Assembly: GCF_000406965.1 (NCBI RefSeq)
Contig: NZ_KE136364.1
Coordinates: 426,678-490,677, forward strand
Length of the DNA stretch: 64,000 bases
Reading direction: 5' to 3'
Source: Enterococcus avium ATCC 14025
Lineage (GTDB): Bacteria; Bacillota; Bacilli; Lactobacillales; Enterococcaceae
The position numbers were made by a program, and so were the translations under genes. Position 1 is the first letter of the stretch. Every line of letters starts with the position of its first letter. Positions 8,810 through 17,833 of this stretch are shown here, one piece after another. The notes beneath the pieces were generated by a model. The model saw only the letters and a program-made list of their open reading frames with translations. It was not told the DNA's origin and searched no databases.

Positions 8810-9542
8810 GGTAATCAATTTGGCAAAGGTTGAAGGAAAATTGGCGATTCGTTCTATTGATGGGATTTTATTCGGGATTGGAATGCCTCTAGGTGTATTG
8901 CTATTGACGACCATGATTGCTGGAAATAAGCAGGCGGGAAATACATCCTATACTTTTTTAGACAGCAGTTTTAGCTCGCTTTTAGTCGTTGGCATTTGCG
9001 CCACTGCATTTATGGGAATTCCATTAACAATTTGTGATTATCGCGACAAGAAAATATTGAAGCACTTTTTCGTGACACCCGCTTCACCTGGACATTTAAT
9101 CGCAACTCAGGTGTTAGTAGCTATGACAACGGCGATTATTTCTGCAGGACTCGTTGCATTGGCAGCCATCGTCTTTCTTGATTATCGAATGCAGGGTAAT
9201 TGGCTCTTATTGATTGCTAGTTATTTTTTAGTTATGATTGCTATGTACAGTTTGGGATTATTGATTGCAAGTCTATGTAAAAATATGAAGATCGCAAACC
9301 TTGTGTGCAGTCTGGTTTATTTTCCGATGCTCTTTTTATCTGGCGCAGTGATTCCCTTTGAAATTTTTCCAAGAGGGATGCAGAAAGTAGCCAGCGTGCT
9401 TCCTTTAACCCAAGGTGTTCAATTGTTAAAAAGCGTCAGTCTAAATCAACCAGTTGGAAATCCACAATTTGTCATAATATTGTTGAGTGTAATTTCGATT
9501 GTGGGATTCGGTTTAGCAGCGAAATTCTTTCGCTGGGAATAG
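8802..9542 (+). CDS. ABC-2 type permease
   Basis: A 246-residue membrane protein with six predicted hydrophobic segments, fitting the ABC-2 permease fold (segments around 20-38, 55-75, 100-125, 133-155, 165-185 and 220-242). It has the characteristic FLSGAVIPFEIFP segment before the last helices. It starts inside the ATPase gene and is followed 22 bp later by the MerR-family gene, giving a three-gene operon. Residues that would identify the substrate are not visible. Confidence 0.9.
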   Translation: MNKVINLAKVEGKLAIRSIDGILFGIGMPLGVLLLTTMIAGNKQAGNTSYTFLDSSFSSLLVVGICATAFMGIPLTICDYRDKKILKHFFVTPASPGHLIATQVLVAMTTAIISAGLVALAAIVFLDYRMQGNWLLLIASYFLVMIAMYSLGLLIASLCKNMKIANLVCSLVYFPMLFLSGAVIPFEIFPRGMQKVASVLPLTQGVQLLKSVSLNQPVGNPQFVIILLSVISIVGFGLAAKFFRWE

Positions 9543-9564
9543 CCAGAAATTAGGGGGAAAAGAA

Positions 9565-10407
9565 GTGGATCACGAATGTGAAAAAGTTGAAGAAAAATTA
9601 TACCGCATTGGTATGTTCTCTAAAATGAATCAGGTTACAATCAAAGCACTACGCTATTACGATGAAGTGGGGCTGCTTCGCCCCCGTTTTATCGATCCTG
9701 ATAACGGCTACCGCTACTATAGTTCGAGTCAATTAGAACCTCTGCATCGTTTGCTCGCATTACGCAGAATTGGCTATAGTATAGAAGAAATTAAACGTGT
9801 ACAAGATGGCGAAAGTGAGCAGCGGATATTACAAAGAAAAAAGCAGCAGCTGATGAAGGAAATTTCTGATCGAATGTCGATGCTTTCTCAGATTGAAGGG
9901 TATTTGCAGCAAGAGGATGATAATTATCATATGGTGATTAAACGATTACCAGAAGTCATCGTTGCATCAATGAGGAAAATCATTCCCAGCTTTGAAGTTC
10001 TTTCATCAATGATTCCTGAGATGGGCTCACAGATGGAGAAGGCTGGTTGTGTCTGTGCATTGCCTGAATACTGCTTCAATATTTATCATGATGCTGGATA
10101 TAAAGAAGAGAACATCGATATTGAAGTCTGTGAATCCGTAGTTGAAATGAAAGAAGAAACGGATGAATTAAAATTTAAGAGGATGGATGAAGTGCCTCAA
10201 GCAGTCTGTACAATGCACAAAGGTCCTTATGAAAATATTCCTAGAGCATTCGCAGCAGCGATTAAATTTGTTGAGGATAATGATTATGAGATTATTGGTT
10301 CTATTCGAGAAAGTTATATCGATGGTATGTGGAATAAAGATAGTGAAGATGATTGGCTGACGGAAATTCAAATACCTGTAAAAAAAACTGAGAAATCGTT
10401 GCAATAA
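9565..10407 (+). CDS. MerR-family regulator with GyrI-like effector domain
   Basis: A BmrR-type regulator of 280 residues. The N-terminal winged helix (about 12-80) carries IGMFSKMNQVTIKALRYYD and the wing GYRYYSSSQLEPL. A coiled-coil dimerisation helix spans about 85-120, and a GyrI/AraC-type ligand-binding domain (about 128-275) ends in WLTEIQIPV. The start is GTG behind AGGGGGAAAAG. It probably senses a bulky cationic compound and activates its own operon through the 19-bp-spacer promoter at 8033, by analogy with BmrR; the inducer is unknown. Confidence 0.9.
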   Translation: MDHECEKVEEKLYRIGMFSKMNQVTIKALRYYDEVGLLRPRFIDPDNGYRYYSSSQLEPLHRLLALRRIGYSIEEIKRVQDGESEQRILQRKKQQLMKEISDRMSMLSQIEGYLQQEDDNYHMVIKRLPEVIVASMRKIIPSFEVLSSMIPEMGSQMEKAGCVCALPEYCFNIYHDAGYKEENIDIEVCESVVEMKEETDELKFKRMDEVPQAVCTMHKGPYENIPRAFAAAIKFVEDNDYEIIGSIRESYIDGMWNKDSEDDWLTEIQIPVKKTEKSLQ

Positions 10408-10426
10408 TTTCTCTCAGATTATAGAC

Positions 10427-10468
10427 AAAAAAGTTCTAAACTCATATTTTGAGTTTGGAACTTTTTTG
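10427..10468 (+). terminator. Intrinsic terminator after the MerR gene
   Basis: Stem AAGTTCTAAACTCA / TGAGTTTGGAACTT (one U-G pair) with A6 before and T6 after. The remaining 230 bp to the next gene is AT-rich and I see nothing else in it. Confidence 0.9.
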
Positions 10469-10699
10469 ATTGATTTCGTTGATTATGACAGTTTAAGGTT
10501 TAGCAAGAATAGTTCGTGAAGGTTAATTAATTCATTAATTAAAGCAAGAATAAGTTCATTTAACCATCTTTTATAGCAATTTTTTTCACATTTTTTGAAG
10601 AATAATGAATATTAGCAATTGTCCAGATAAATTGGTTGTGTTACGCTAAATTTAGTTTCATGAAAACGTTCTACAAAAAAACAGAAAGAAGGAATTGTA

Positions 10700-10885
10700 A
10701 TGACAAAGGATCGGTTTGTAAGGGTTTATTCTCAAGGAAAATTGGATGCGATCATGATTTTTGTTGATCGAAAGACGGGTGTGAATTATATGTTCAATAA
10801 AGTAGGCTACGCTGGGGGATTGACACCGTTGTTAGTTAAAGATGGCAAACCAGTGATCACACCGATTGAAGAGTTAGATAAATAG
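10700..10885 (+). CDS. DUF6440-like small protein
   Basis: A 61-residue protein whose pattern (VDRKTGVNYMF ... GYAGGLTPLL ... GKPVI) matches the small DUF6440 family as I remember it; no function is established. The start is an ATG behind GAAGGAA. It stands alone between a terminator and the AraC-type gene. No membrane segment or signal is present. Confidence 0.7.
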   Translation: MTKDRFVRVYSQGKLDAIMIFVDRKTGVNYMFNKVGYAGGLTPLLVKDGKPVITPIEELDK

Positions 10886-10952
10886 CAGATAGCACTAGCG
10901 AACAAGCCTGCATCTAAAAGATATGCTACTATTTTCTTATAAAGATGATGGC

Positions 10953-10967
10953 GGCATGAAAATCAGA
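10953..10967 (+). repeat. Short motif shared with the ribF leader
   Basis: CGGCATGAAAATCAGA followed by TTTATTT here matches 6452-6467, where the same motif is followed by CTTATTT. Both copies lie 40-70 bp upstream of a start codon on the same strand. It could be a small dispersed repeat or a shared site. Confidence 0.5.
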
Positions 10968-10992
10968 TTTATTTAAATAAGGGGTGAGTTAG

Positions 10993-11901
10993 ATGCATGC
11001 TTGGGATGCTATTCAAAGGTCAGTGGATTATGTGGAAGAAAATATCAAGGAAGAGCTATCAATCGAAGAATTAGCAAAGGTATCTTATCTATCGGTATAC
11101 TATTTTCAAAAATTATTTAACCGTTTGGTTGGAAAAACAGTTAATGAGTATATCAAAGCGAGAAGAGTAGCAAATGCTAAATCGTTGTTGAAGACCGATA
11201 AACGGATCGCTGACATAGCTTGTGAATTCGGTTTTAATAGTCATGAGACATTTACAAAAGCTTTCAAAGAAATATATGGTGTTACGCCGGAGACTTATCG
11301 TAAAAATGATCTGTTATTGACGGATTTTTTAAAGCCGGATCTATCGATTTATTATACGGTGGTGGATGAAGGGGTGCCGTTAGTGGTAGACGATCTAGTT
11401 CTTGAAGTAAACAGGCGAGAACTGGCAAAAACCGAATACTATACTGGATTTTCCAGACAAGTCGAGTCGCGTGAAATGAACAAAGTAGGAGTCAATGTAT
11501 TGATTGAGTTATGGGATGAATTTCATGAGAAACAAGAAACGATTCCTAATTTAATTGAGAATGGGGTACAGATTGACTGCTTTACGAGTGATACCACTCC
11601 TGAAAAAGTCCAATATTTTGTAGGTGGATTATCGGATGCTCAAACCTTGACGAATTATAATCACTATCAAATGAACCCTGGAATCTACTATGTTTGCACG
11701 TTTGAAGCGGAAAACTTCAAGTATCTGGTAGAAGATGCTTTGTACAAGGCAAACGACTATTTCTTTGGGACTTGGCTCAAAAGGCATGGAATAGAAATGG
11801 AGAATATGGCTCCTTTTCTAGTGCAAAAATATGTAAATGTAACAGATGAGCCAAAGATCGAAATATGGATTAAACCAACCAAAGACTTAGAAGTAAGTTG
11901 A
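10993..11901 (+). CDS. AraC-family regulator with GyrI-like domain
   Basis: A 302-residue regulator with two helix-turn-helix motifs at the N-terminus (about 8-105; LSIEELAKVSYLSVYYFQKLF and RIADIACEFGFNSHETFTKAF), then a GyrI/Bacterial-effector-binding domain (about 125-300). This N-terminal AraC arrangement is common in Firmicutes (Rob/SoxS-like plus effector domain). The start ATG follows GGGGTGAG. The target genes are unknown; the convergent membrane protein gene downstream shares a bidirectional terminator with it. Family assignment is firm, role is not. Confidence 0.9.
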   Translation: MHAWDAIQRSVDYVEENIKEELSIEELAKVSYLSVYYFQKLFNRLVGKTVNEYIKARRVANAKSLLKTDKRIADIACEFGFNSHETFTKAFKEIYGVTPETYRKNDLLLTDFLKPDLSIYYTVVDEGVPLVVDDLVLEVNRRELAKTEYYTGFSRQVESREMNKVGVNVLIELWDEFHEKQETIPNLIENGVQIDCFTSDTTPEKVQYFVGGLSDAQTLTNYNHYQMNPGIYYVCTFEAENFKYLVEDALYKANDYFFGTWLKRHGIEMENMAPFLVQKYVNVTDEPKIEIWIKPTKDLEVS

Positions 11902-11905
11902 TACA

Positions 11906-11945
11906 AAAAAGCTTCGGATCATTCATACTGATCCGAAGCTTTTTA
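11906..11945. terminator. Bidirectional terminator
   Basis: Stem AAAGCTTCGGAT / ATCCGAAGCTTT with A and T runs on both sides, serving the AraC-type gene on + and the membrane gene on -. Confidence 0.9.
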
Positions 11946-12326
11946 ATTCTTCTTTTCTTTACTGATTGAAATCGACATTTCTTTATGAAGGACATAGCCC
12001 CAAAAAATACCAGTTAATTGTGTCATCAAAAAGAGAACGATCAATGGGATTGCCGCTATAAAAGGCGAAGTGGAATGATATAGGCTGACTAAAGGACTCT
12101 TAAAAATAATTAATGAGCAGCTCAATATGATATTGACGAGATTACCAAAAACCAATAAGGATAGCTGCTTAGTAATTTTTGCATAAAAGCCAATCAGTAT
12201 GGTAAGGAGCAGAAATAGAAAAATCCCTATGATTGAATCAAATAAGTAATCAACTGCTAAAGATAGATGAACATAGGGAATTAAATAGAAAACAAAGGGT
12301 ACACGCATGATTGTTTTCTTACTCAT
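11943..12326 (-). CDS. Small membrane protein of unknown function
   Basis: A 127-residue protein with four predicted membrane segments and a charged KEMSISISKEKK tail. I do not recognise the family. The open frame begins at 12350, but the ATG at 12326 is better because GAGGTGAT lies about 8 bases upstream of it. It is convergent with the AraC-type gene and has no operon partner. Confidence 0.75.
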   Translation of the reverse strand: MSKKTIMRVPFVFYLIPYVHLSLAVDYLFDSIIGIFLFLLLTILIGFYAKITKQLSLLVFGNLVNIILSCSLIIFKSPLVSLYHSTSPFIAAIPLIVLFLMTQLTGIFWGYVLHKEMSISISKEKKN

Positions 12327-12350
12327 TGTAGGGATCACCTCGACAATCAT

Positions 12351-12669
12351 TTATTGTATGGTTATTTTATGATTGTTAAATGGTCAATTCAACACAAAAC
12401 AGTAAAATACTATGGATAATGAAAGTTCTTTTATACTGTTATCAATAAATCATAAGTTATTTAGAGCTAAATTTTTTTATTTTAAAATGGTTTTTACGAT
12501 TCTAAAAAAGAAAGAGACATTAAATTAGTAAACTTCTAAAAAGGGAGTGTAAGTATTGAAATAAATCATGTAAGAATGACGATTCTTTTCAAATCACTAG
12601 CATGGAGCCGATATTTTTCCTTTACTATCTGAGCTTTTGTGATAATATGATTAGAAATGGAGGGGTTAT
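12351..12669. other. 319-bp AT-rich intergenic region
   Basis: Contains the divergent upstream regions of the membrane protein and the aminotransferase. A TGATAATATGAT segment at about 12638-12650 may include an extended -10 for the aminotransferase. No ORF, repeat or structured RNA is apparent. Confidence 0.6.
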
Positions 12670-13836
12670 ATGAATAAATTGCAAGATCGATTTAACAAAA
12701 ATGTCTATGAAATCGCCGTCTCATTGATTCGTCAATTTGATGAAAAAGTCTCTGGAATTCCTAATATGTTGAAGTTGACGTTAGGAGAGCCGGATTTTAA
12801 TACCCCTGAACACGTGAAAGAAGCAGGGCAACAGGCGATTAAAGATAATTTTAGTCATTATACTGGCATGTCGGGTCTAATTGATGTTCGAGAAGCAGCG
12901 AGTCGATTTTTATCTGAAAAATATACGGTCAATTATCAACCTACAACTGAAGTTTTGGTGACAGTAGGGGCAACGGAAGCGTTGTCGGCAAGTTTGTTAT
13001 CAATTTTGGAGGCTGGTGATAAGGTATTGCTTCCGGCTCCGACTTATCCAGGCTATGAGCCATTAATCTTATTAGCAGGTGCTGAACCTGTTTATATTGA
13101 TACGCGGGAAACAGGTTTTGTTTTAACGCCGGAACAAATCGATCAGGCAATGGAAGAACACGGCGATAAGGTGAAAGCAATCATCATTACATCGCCATCA
13201 AATCCTACAGGCGTTGCCTATAATGAAGCAGAAGTATCTGCTTTAAGTGAAACCTTGAAAAAGTACCCAATTTTTGTGATCAGTGATGAAATTTATAGTG
13301 AATTAAATTATGAAACGAAGCATGTTTCATTTGGAAAATATTTACGCGACCAAACAATCGTCATCAATGGGTTATCAAAATCTCATGCGATGACAGGCTG
13401 GCGAATCGGATTTATTTTTGCTCCAGCAGAATTGGTAGAACAAATAATTAAAGTTCATCAGTATTTAGTTACAGCGGCTTCAACGATCTCGCAAAAGGCC
13501 GCGGTTCGGGCATTAGTTCAGGGAATTTCTGATGCAGAGGTCATGCGGGAAGAATACCGAGAACGTCGGGATTATGTCTATCAAGCAATGACGAAACTGG
13601 GATTTGAGGTGGCACGTCCGTCAGGAGCCTTCTACATTTTTGCGAAGATTCCAGCTGAATATGAGCAAGATTCAATGGCTTTTTGTATTGATTTAGCTGA
13701 AAAAAATCAATTAGCAATTATCCCAGGAATTGCCTTCGGACCTGAAGGTGAAGGCTATGTTCGGATTAGTTATGCTGCTTCAATGGAGAGTTTGGTTGAA
13801 GCCATGAACCGTTTGTCAACCTACCTAGGAAAATAA
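12670..13836 (+). CDS. PLP-dependent class I/II aminotransferase (PatA-like)
   Basis: A fold-type I aminotransferase of 388 residues, likely acting on aromatic amino acids or N-acetyl-diaminopimelate by similarity to PatA; the substrate is not certain. Visible motifs are GEPDFNTPEHV, the substrate-binding SNPTGV, ISDEIYSEL with the cofactor-orienting Asp, the Schiff-base Lys in NGLSKSHAMTGWRIG, and the C-terminal RISYA with the carboxylate-binding Arg. The ATG follows GGAGGGG. A strong terminator closes it. Confidence 0.93.
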   Translation: MNKLQDRFNKNVYEIAVSLIRQFDEKVSGIPNMLKLTLGEPDFNTPEHVKEAGQQAIKDNFSHYTGMSGLIDVREAASRFLSEKYTVNYQPTTEVLVTVGATEALSASLLSILEAGDKVLLPAPTYPGYEPLILLAGAEPVYIDTRETGFVLTPEQIDQAMEEHGDKVKAIIITSPSNPTGVAYNEAEVSALSETLKKYPIFVISDEIYSELNYETKHVSFGKYLRDQTIVINGLSKSHAMTGWRIGFIFAPAELVEQIIKVHQYLVTAASTISQKAAVRALVQGISDAEVMREEYRERRDYVYQAMTKLGFEVARPSGAFYIFAKIPAEYEQDSMAFCIDLAEKNQLAIIPGIAFGPEGEGYVRISYAASMESLVEAMNRLSTYLGK

Positions 13837-13837
13837 A

Positions 13838-13878
13838 AAGAAACGATCAAATCTTTTTAGGTTTGATCGTTTCTTTTT
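13838..13878. terminator. Bidirectional terminator after the aminotransferase
   Basis: Stem AAAAAGAAACGATCAAA / TTTGATCGTTTCTTTTT, nearly perfect, between convergent genes. Confidence 0.92.
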
Positions 13879-13890
13879 GCCGAATACTAC

Positions 13891-14091
13891 TTACTTGTTT
13901 AGATAGTTGAATAGACCGCTGATCGTTTTGTCCTTCAAAGCAATCTCGTTGCTATCAACAGTCGCTTTTACAACATGATAAAAATCAGGCAGATCAGGCA
14001 CCTCTTTTAGTTGTGCCGCAACAAAATCGTCGGTACCAGGATAAGTTGTTTCTTTTTCTGAGTTGTTTATTGCATAAGTAATCACTAACAT
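13891..14091 (-). CDS. Small protein, possibly DUF4649 family
   Basis: A 66-residue acidic protein beginning MLVITYAINNSEKETTY. Its size and pattern recall DUF4649, a small streptococcal/enterococcal family of unknown function, but I hold this loosely. It is convergent with the aminotransferase and divergent from pstS, with an AGAGAAG ribosome site. No membrane segment or signal is seen. Confidence 0.65.
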   Translation of the reverse strand: MLVITYAINNSEKETTYPGTDDFVAAQLKEVPDLPDFYHVVKATVDSNEIALKDKTISGLFNYLNK

Positions 14092-14171
14092 GTTGGTTCG
14101 CTTCTCTCGATTATACTTTTCATTACAAAAGTATTGTACACCAAAACTAATTAAAAGTAAGCATTTTTGTC

Positions 14172-14230
14172 TTTACTCAATATTTACAGTTCTTTACGAA
14201 TCGTTTACATAGCTTCAATCAGATATTTAC
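14172..14230 (+). promoter_or_regulatory. PhoP box array upstream of pstS
   Basis: Five TTTAC direct repeats start at 14172, 14183, 14193, 14204 and 14226, that is at 10-11 bp (one at 22 bp) periodicity. Firmicutes PhoP boxes are TT-A/T-ACA hexamers repeated every 11 bp. The phoP-phoR pair lies directly downstream of pstS, which supports the assignment. Confidence 0.85.
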
Positions 14231-14337
14231 GTTCCATTGGTAAAGTAACGGTGTACTAAAAATAAGAGACACGGCAAAAGCATACTGTCGCTTCCCTTAT
14301 AAAAACTGTTTACTATCTAAATTGAGGAGTGTACATG

Positions 14338-15210
14338 ATGAAGAAAATTATTTTAGCATTAGCATTTTCAGGAATTCTCTTAGCAGGGTGCGGTACCGGA
14401 AACGCAACAAAGGATTCAGGATCAGCGAAAGAGGACACCGCAAAAATTACAGCAGTAGGTTCAACAGCTCTACAACCGCTAGTTGATGCGGCGCAAGAAA
14501 GCTACACACAGGATCATCCAAATGTCCAAATCTCTGTGCAAGGTGGCGGTAGCGGCACGGGCTTAAGTCAAGTTGAGAGCGGCTCGGTTGAAATTGGAAA
14601 TTCCGATGTTTTTGCTGAAGAGAAAGATGGCGTAGATGCCAGCAAGTTAGTTGATCATAAAGTAGCAGTCGTTGGTTTTGTTCCAGTGGTTAATAAAGAT
14701 GTTGGTGTAAAAGATATTACTAAACAACAACTAATCGATATTTTTACCGGAAAAATCAAAAACTGGAAAGAACTGGGAGGCAAGGATGAAGCCATTCAGG
14801 TGGTTAACCGTGCTTCTGGCAGTGGAACCCGTGCGACTTTTGAGAAATGGGGCTTAGATGGAAAAGAGCCAATTCAGTCACAAGAGCAAGATTCATCAGG
14901 AACAGTGAAAAAAATTGTAGCGGAGACTCCAGGATCAATTAGCTACCTTGCGTTATCGTATGTTGATGATAGTTTACAAGCGCTACAATTAGACGGCGTT
15001 ACAGCAAACGATAAAAACATTACGACCAACAAATGGCCGATCTGGTCTTATGAACACATGTATACAAATGGCAAACCGGAAAAAGCGTTAGCCGATTTCT
15101 TAGAATACATGGTTAGCGATGATGTGCAAAATGGACCGGTGAAGGAATTAGGTTATCTGCCAATTACTTCAATGAAGGTTGAACGCGCTGCTGATGGAAC
15201 AGTGAAATAA
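14338..15210 (+). CDS. pstS: Phosphate ABC transporter substrate-binding lipoprotein
   Basis: PstS binds orthophosphate outside the membrane and delivers it to PstCAB. The 290-residue protein has a lipoprotein signal (ILLAGC lipobox, about residue 20), the phosphate-binding GSTALQPL motif, GGGSGTGLSQV, and NRASGSGTRATF, all family hallmarks. GAGGAG precedes the ATG at 14338 by 8 bases; the in-frame GTG at 14329 overlaps that site. No pstC, pstA or pstB gene is adjacent; PhoP boxes lie upstream and phoPR converges on it. It may be a stand-alone second PstS. Confidence 0.95.
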   Translation: MKKIILALAFSGILLAGCGTGNATKDSGSAKEDTAKITAVGSTALQPLVDAAQESYTQDHPNVQISVQGGGSGTGLSQVESGSVEIGNSDVFAEEKDGVDASKLVDHKVAVVGFVPVVNKDVGVKDITKQQLIDIFTGKIKNWKELGGKDEAIQVVNRASGSGTRATFEKWGLDGKEPIQSQEQDSSGTVKKIVAETPGSISYLALSYVDDSLQALQLDGVTANDKNITTNKWPIWSYEHMYTNGKPEKALADFLEYMVSDDVQNGPVKELGYLPITSMKVERAADGTVK

Positions 15211-15231
15211 TAACTAAAAAGAAAAAAGTCG

Positions 15232-15272
15232 AACCCCGCTAGTGTTTTCATCATGAAAACACTAGCGGGGTT
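15232..15272. terminator. Perfect 19-bp-stem bidirectional terminator
   Basis: Arms AACCCCGCTAGTGTTTTCA and its exact complement surround a 3-nt loop, between convergent pstS and phoR. Confidence 0.95.
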
Positions 15273-15286
15273 ACTTTATTTGTCAA

Positions 15287-17023
15287 TTATTTGTTTGGCA
15301 ATCTAATTGTAAAGGTGGAGCCTAAGCGAGGGTGACTTTCGACCTTGACTTCACCGCCGAGGATCTCGCTGTATTCTTTAACAATTGCAAGACCTAATCC
15401 GGTTCCGCCAGAATGACGAGCGCGGGCTTTGTCTACACGGTAAAAACGTTCAAAAATTCGTTTTTGATCTTCCTTTGAAATACCGATGCCATGATCTGTT
15501 ACGGTTATTTCTAATTGATCGGTTAGATGATAGGCTATTTCAATTTGACTTTTTTCGGGAGAATATTGAATTGCATTTTCAAAAAGATTCTTTATGATCG
15601 GTTGAAAGAAAGTCAAACGTGTCTGGTAAAAACAATTTTCCATGCCCTCAATTGAAACAGTGATCTGTTTTTCCCTTAGTAGATGCTGATATAACTCAAT
15701 TTGCTGGTGCAAAAAATAATTTATCTCAATTGTTTGCCGATCTTCTGCTAGATCATTGCTATCCTTTGATAATTCGATGATATCCTGAATCAGTCGCTGC
15801 AATCGTTTGGCATCATTTTGCATGATTGTCAAAAATTCTGCGGTCAGCTCGGGGTCATCTTTCGCACCATCCAAGAGCGTTTCTGTAAATCCTAGTAACG
15901 AGGTAACCGGTGTTTTCAATTCGTGGGAGACATTTCCAACGAAATCCTTTTGAATTTTTTCTAAACGACGAACATGTGTCAAGTCGTAGACGGTTCCCAT
16001 AATTTGATCGCCCTCGACTTCATTTTCAATATAGCGTAAACGAATATCCAAATTCATCGCGCTTGGTAGTTTAGTCGAGATTTCCTGATGGACTTGATTT
16101 TTATCGACTAATACCTGTTGGATCAATTGGATGAACTTATGATCCTCAATCACCTGCCAATAATATTGTTGACTAATCCCGCCGATTTGCAGTAGCTCTT
16201 CCATAGACGGATTAATCATGATAAAGCGCCCATCGGTATCAATGATGAAGACACCAATCGTCAGTTCATGGAAAAGTGTGGAGAATTGTTCTTCTGTCGA
16301 TGTGTAGGCAGCATAGGTTGCATTCAACTGTTCACTAATCTGATTCACAGTAACATAGAGCTCCTGCCATTGCGGCGAATCCTGCATCACGTAATTGCTT
16401 TTCTCTGGTTCTTTCAACATCCGCTGTAAAACTGGGAGAACGGTTTCGATTGGTCGATTCCGTTGATAGGTCAAGTAGCAAATAATTAAATAGATAAATG
16501 TATAAAATAGCAGTAAGATAACAAAAATCGTTCGCTGGAAGTTACGTGTTTTCGGCTGAAAGGCGGAGGTTCTTTTTGCTACTCTTAAAATACCAACTGT
16601 TTTATCGCCAGACCTAATGGGTTGAGCAGTATAGAGCAATTCAGTTTTTAAGGTAGCACTGTATCGAACGGAAGAACCAACAATATTACTGTTTAAAACA
16701 ATTTTTACTTCTGGTCGATTTTCCCGGCTACCAGAAAGCTGCGGTTCGGAGCTGTCAAAAATAATTTTCCCCTTAGCATCTAACAGAGTGATCCGATCAT
16801 TGGCCTCTCTAGAAAAACTCTCTATCGCCTTTTTATTCTCGTTAGAATCAAGTTGAGCAAGATCCAATCGATGGATCATTAGTTCACCATTACTACTCAA
16901 AAACTCCTCTTGCTGCTCTAACAATTCTTTTGTATAAAAATGGTTGGCTAATTTCCAGCTGCCGAGAAAGAGCAAACAAATAAGCAATAAAGGGACAAGA
17001 TAATCTAAGTGTTTGCGTTTCAT
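15287..17023 (-). CDS. phoR: Phosphate-starvation sensor histidine kinase
   Basis: PhoR autophosphorylates and passes the phosphate to PhoP. The 578-residue protein has two membrane helices (about 9-28 and 163-184) with an extracellular domain between, a HAMP-like linker, a PAS domain (about 245-350), the H-box FVGNVSHELKTPVTSLLGF, N-box NLFENAIQYS, G1 DHGIGI and G2 GGTGLGLAIV. It starts 4 bp before the phoP stop (ATGA overlap). Assignment as PhoR rather than WalK rests on the neighbouring pstS and PhoP boxes. Confidence 0.9.
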   Translation of the reverse strand: MKRKHLDYLVPLLLICLLFLGSWKLANHFYTKELLEQQEEFLSSNGELMIHRLDLAQLDSNENKKAIESFSREANDRITLLDAKGKIIFDSSEPQLSGSRENRPEVKIVLNSNIVGSSVRYSATLKTELLYTAQPIRSGDKTVGILRVAKRTSAFQPKTRNFQRTIFVILLLFYTFIYLIICYLTYQRNRPIETVLPVLQRMLKEPEKSNYVMQDSPQWQELYVTVNQISEQLNATYAAYTSTEEQFSTLFHELTIGVFIIDTDGRFIMINPSMEELLQIGGISQQYYWQVIEDHKFIQLIQQVLVDKNQVHQEISTKLPSAMNLDIRLRYIENEVEGDQIMGTVYDLTHVRRLEKIQKDFVGNVSHELKTPVTSLLGFTETLLDGAKDDPELTAEFLTIMQNDAKRLQRLIQDIIELSKDSNDLAEDRQTIEINYFLHQQIELYQHLLREKQITVSIEGMENCFYQTRLTFFQPIIKNLFENAIQYSPEKSQIEIAYHLTDQLEITVTDHGIGISKEDQKRIFERFYRVDKARARHSGGTGLGLAIVKEYSEILGGEVKVESHPRLGSTFTIRLPNK

Positions 17024-17715
17024 TGTGCTGGCACCTGAAACTTATAGCCAAAGCCGCGAACGGTTTGTAGATATTGTGGATGTTTAGGATCTATCTCGAT
17101 TTTTTCCCGCAGGTGTGATACATGAACGTCGACAATTCTACTTTGACCAGAAAAATCATATTGCCAGATGCGATCAAGTAAGGTATCACGATCAATCACA
17201 CGTTCTTTACGTTTCATGAAATAGACTAGAAGTTCAAACTCTTTTGGTGTCAGTTCAATTTTTTTGTCTCGTACTGTGACCTGATAATTTGATAAATCCG
17301 CTTTAATATCGCCAGCAGTTAAAAACTCGTGTTCAACAGGTTCTTGGCGCGGCTCTACACGACGAAAGATTGCTTTCATGCGGGCTAGGACTTCTCTTGG
17401 AGAAAAGGGCTTGGTCAGGTAGTCATCAGCGCCGATCTCTAAGCCTAGGATGCGATCAATGGCATCATCCTTAGCGGTCAACATTAAAATCGGGGTATCG
17501 ACTTTTTCCTGACGCAGTTTTTTTGCAATCTCCAGACCGTCCATTGACGGCAGCATCACATCTAAAATAATGAAATCAAATTTTTCATTTAAGGCTAATT
17601 CGTAGCCTTCTTTTCCATCTTCAGCAGTGGTGACAGTGTAGCCCTCTTTTTCTAAATTAAAGCTCAATAACTTTACGATTGAAATCTCATCGTCTACAAC
17701 TAATACACGTTTCAT
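17020..17715 (-). CDS. phoP: Phosphate-response regulator, OmpR family
   Basis: A 231-residue response regulator: receiver domain (1-120) with VVDDE acidic pair, phospho-acceptor Asp in IILDVMLP, and the KPFSPREVLARM segment; winged-helix DNA-binding domain (about 130-228) with ELTPKEFELLVYFM and VRGFGYKF. It is first in a phoP-phoR operon, with GGAGACAC upstream. PhoP~P is expected to bind TTTACA-type repeats like those before pstS at 14172. Confidence 0.92.
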   Translation of the reverse strand: MKRVLVVDDEISIVKLLSFNLEKEGYTVTTAEDGKEGYELALNEKFDFIILDVMLPSMDGLEIAKKLRQEKVDTPILMLTAKDDAIDRILGLEIGADDYLTKPFSPREVLARMKAIFRRVEPRQEPVEHEFLTAGDIKADLSNYQVTVRDKKIELTPKEFELLVYFMKRKERVIDRDTLLDRIWQYDFSGQSRIVDVHVSHLREKIEIDPKHPQYLQTVRGFGYKFQVPAQ

Positions 17716-17833
17716 ATGTGTCTCCTTTTTTATAAGAACATTTGTGAAAGACTATTTCCATACCTGAATAAATGGTATAATGGGAAGGCAGTTTTGTCAC
17801 CTATTTTCTATTAATTTGTTGGGAGAAATAACA

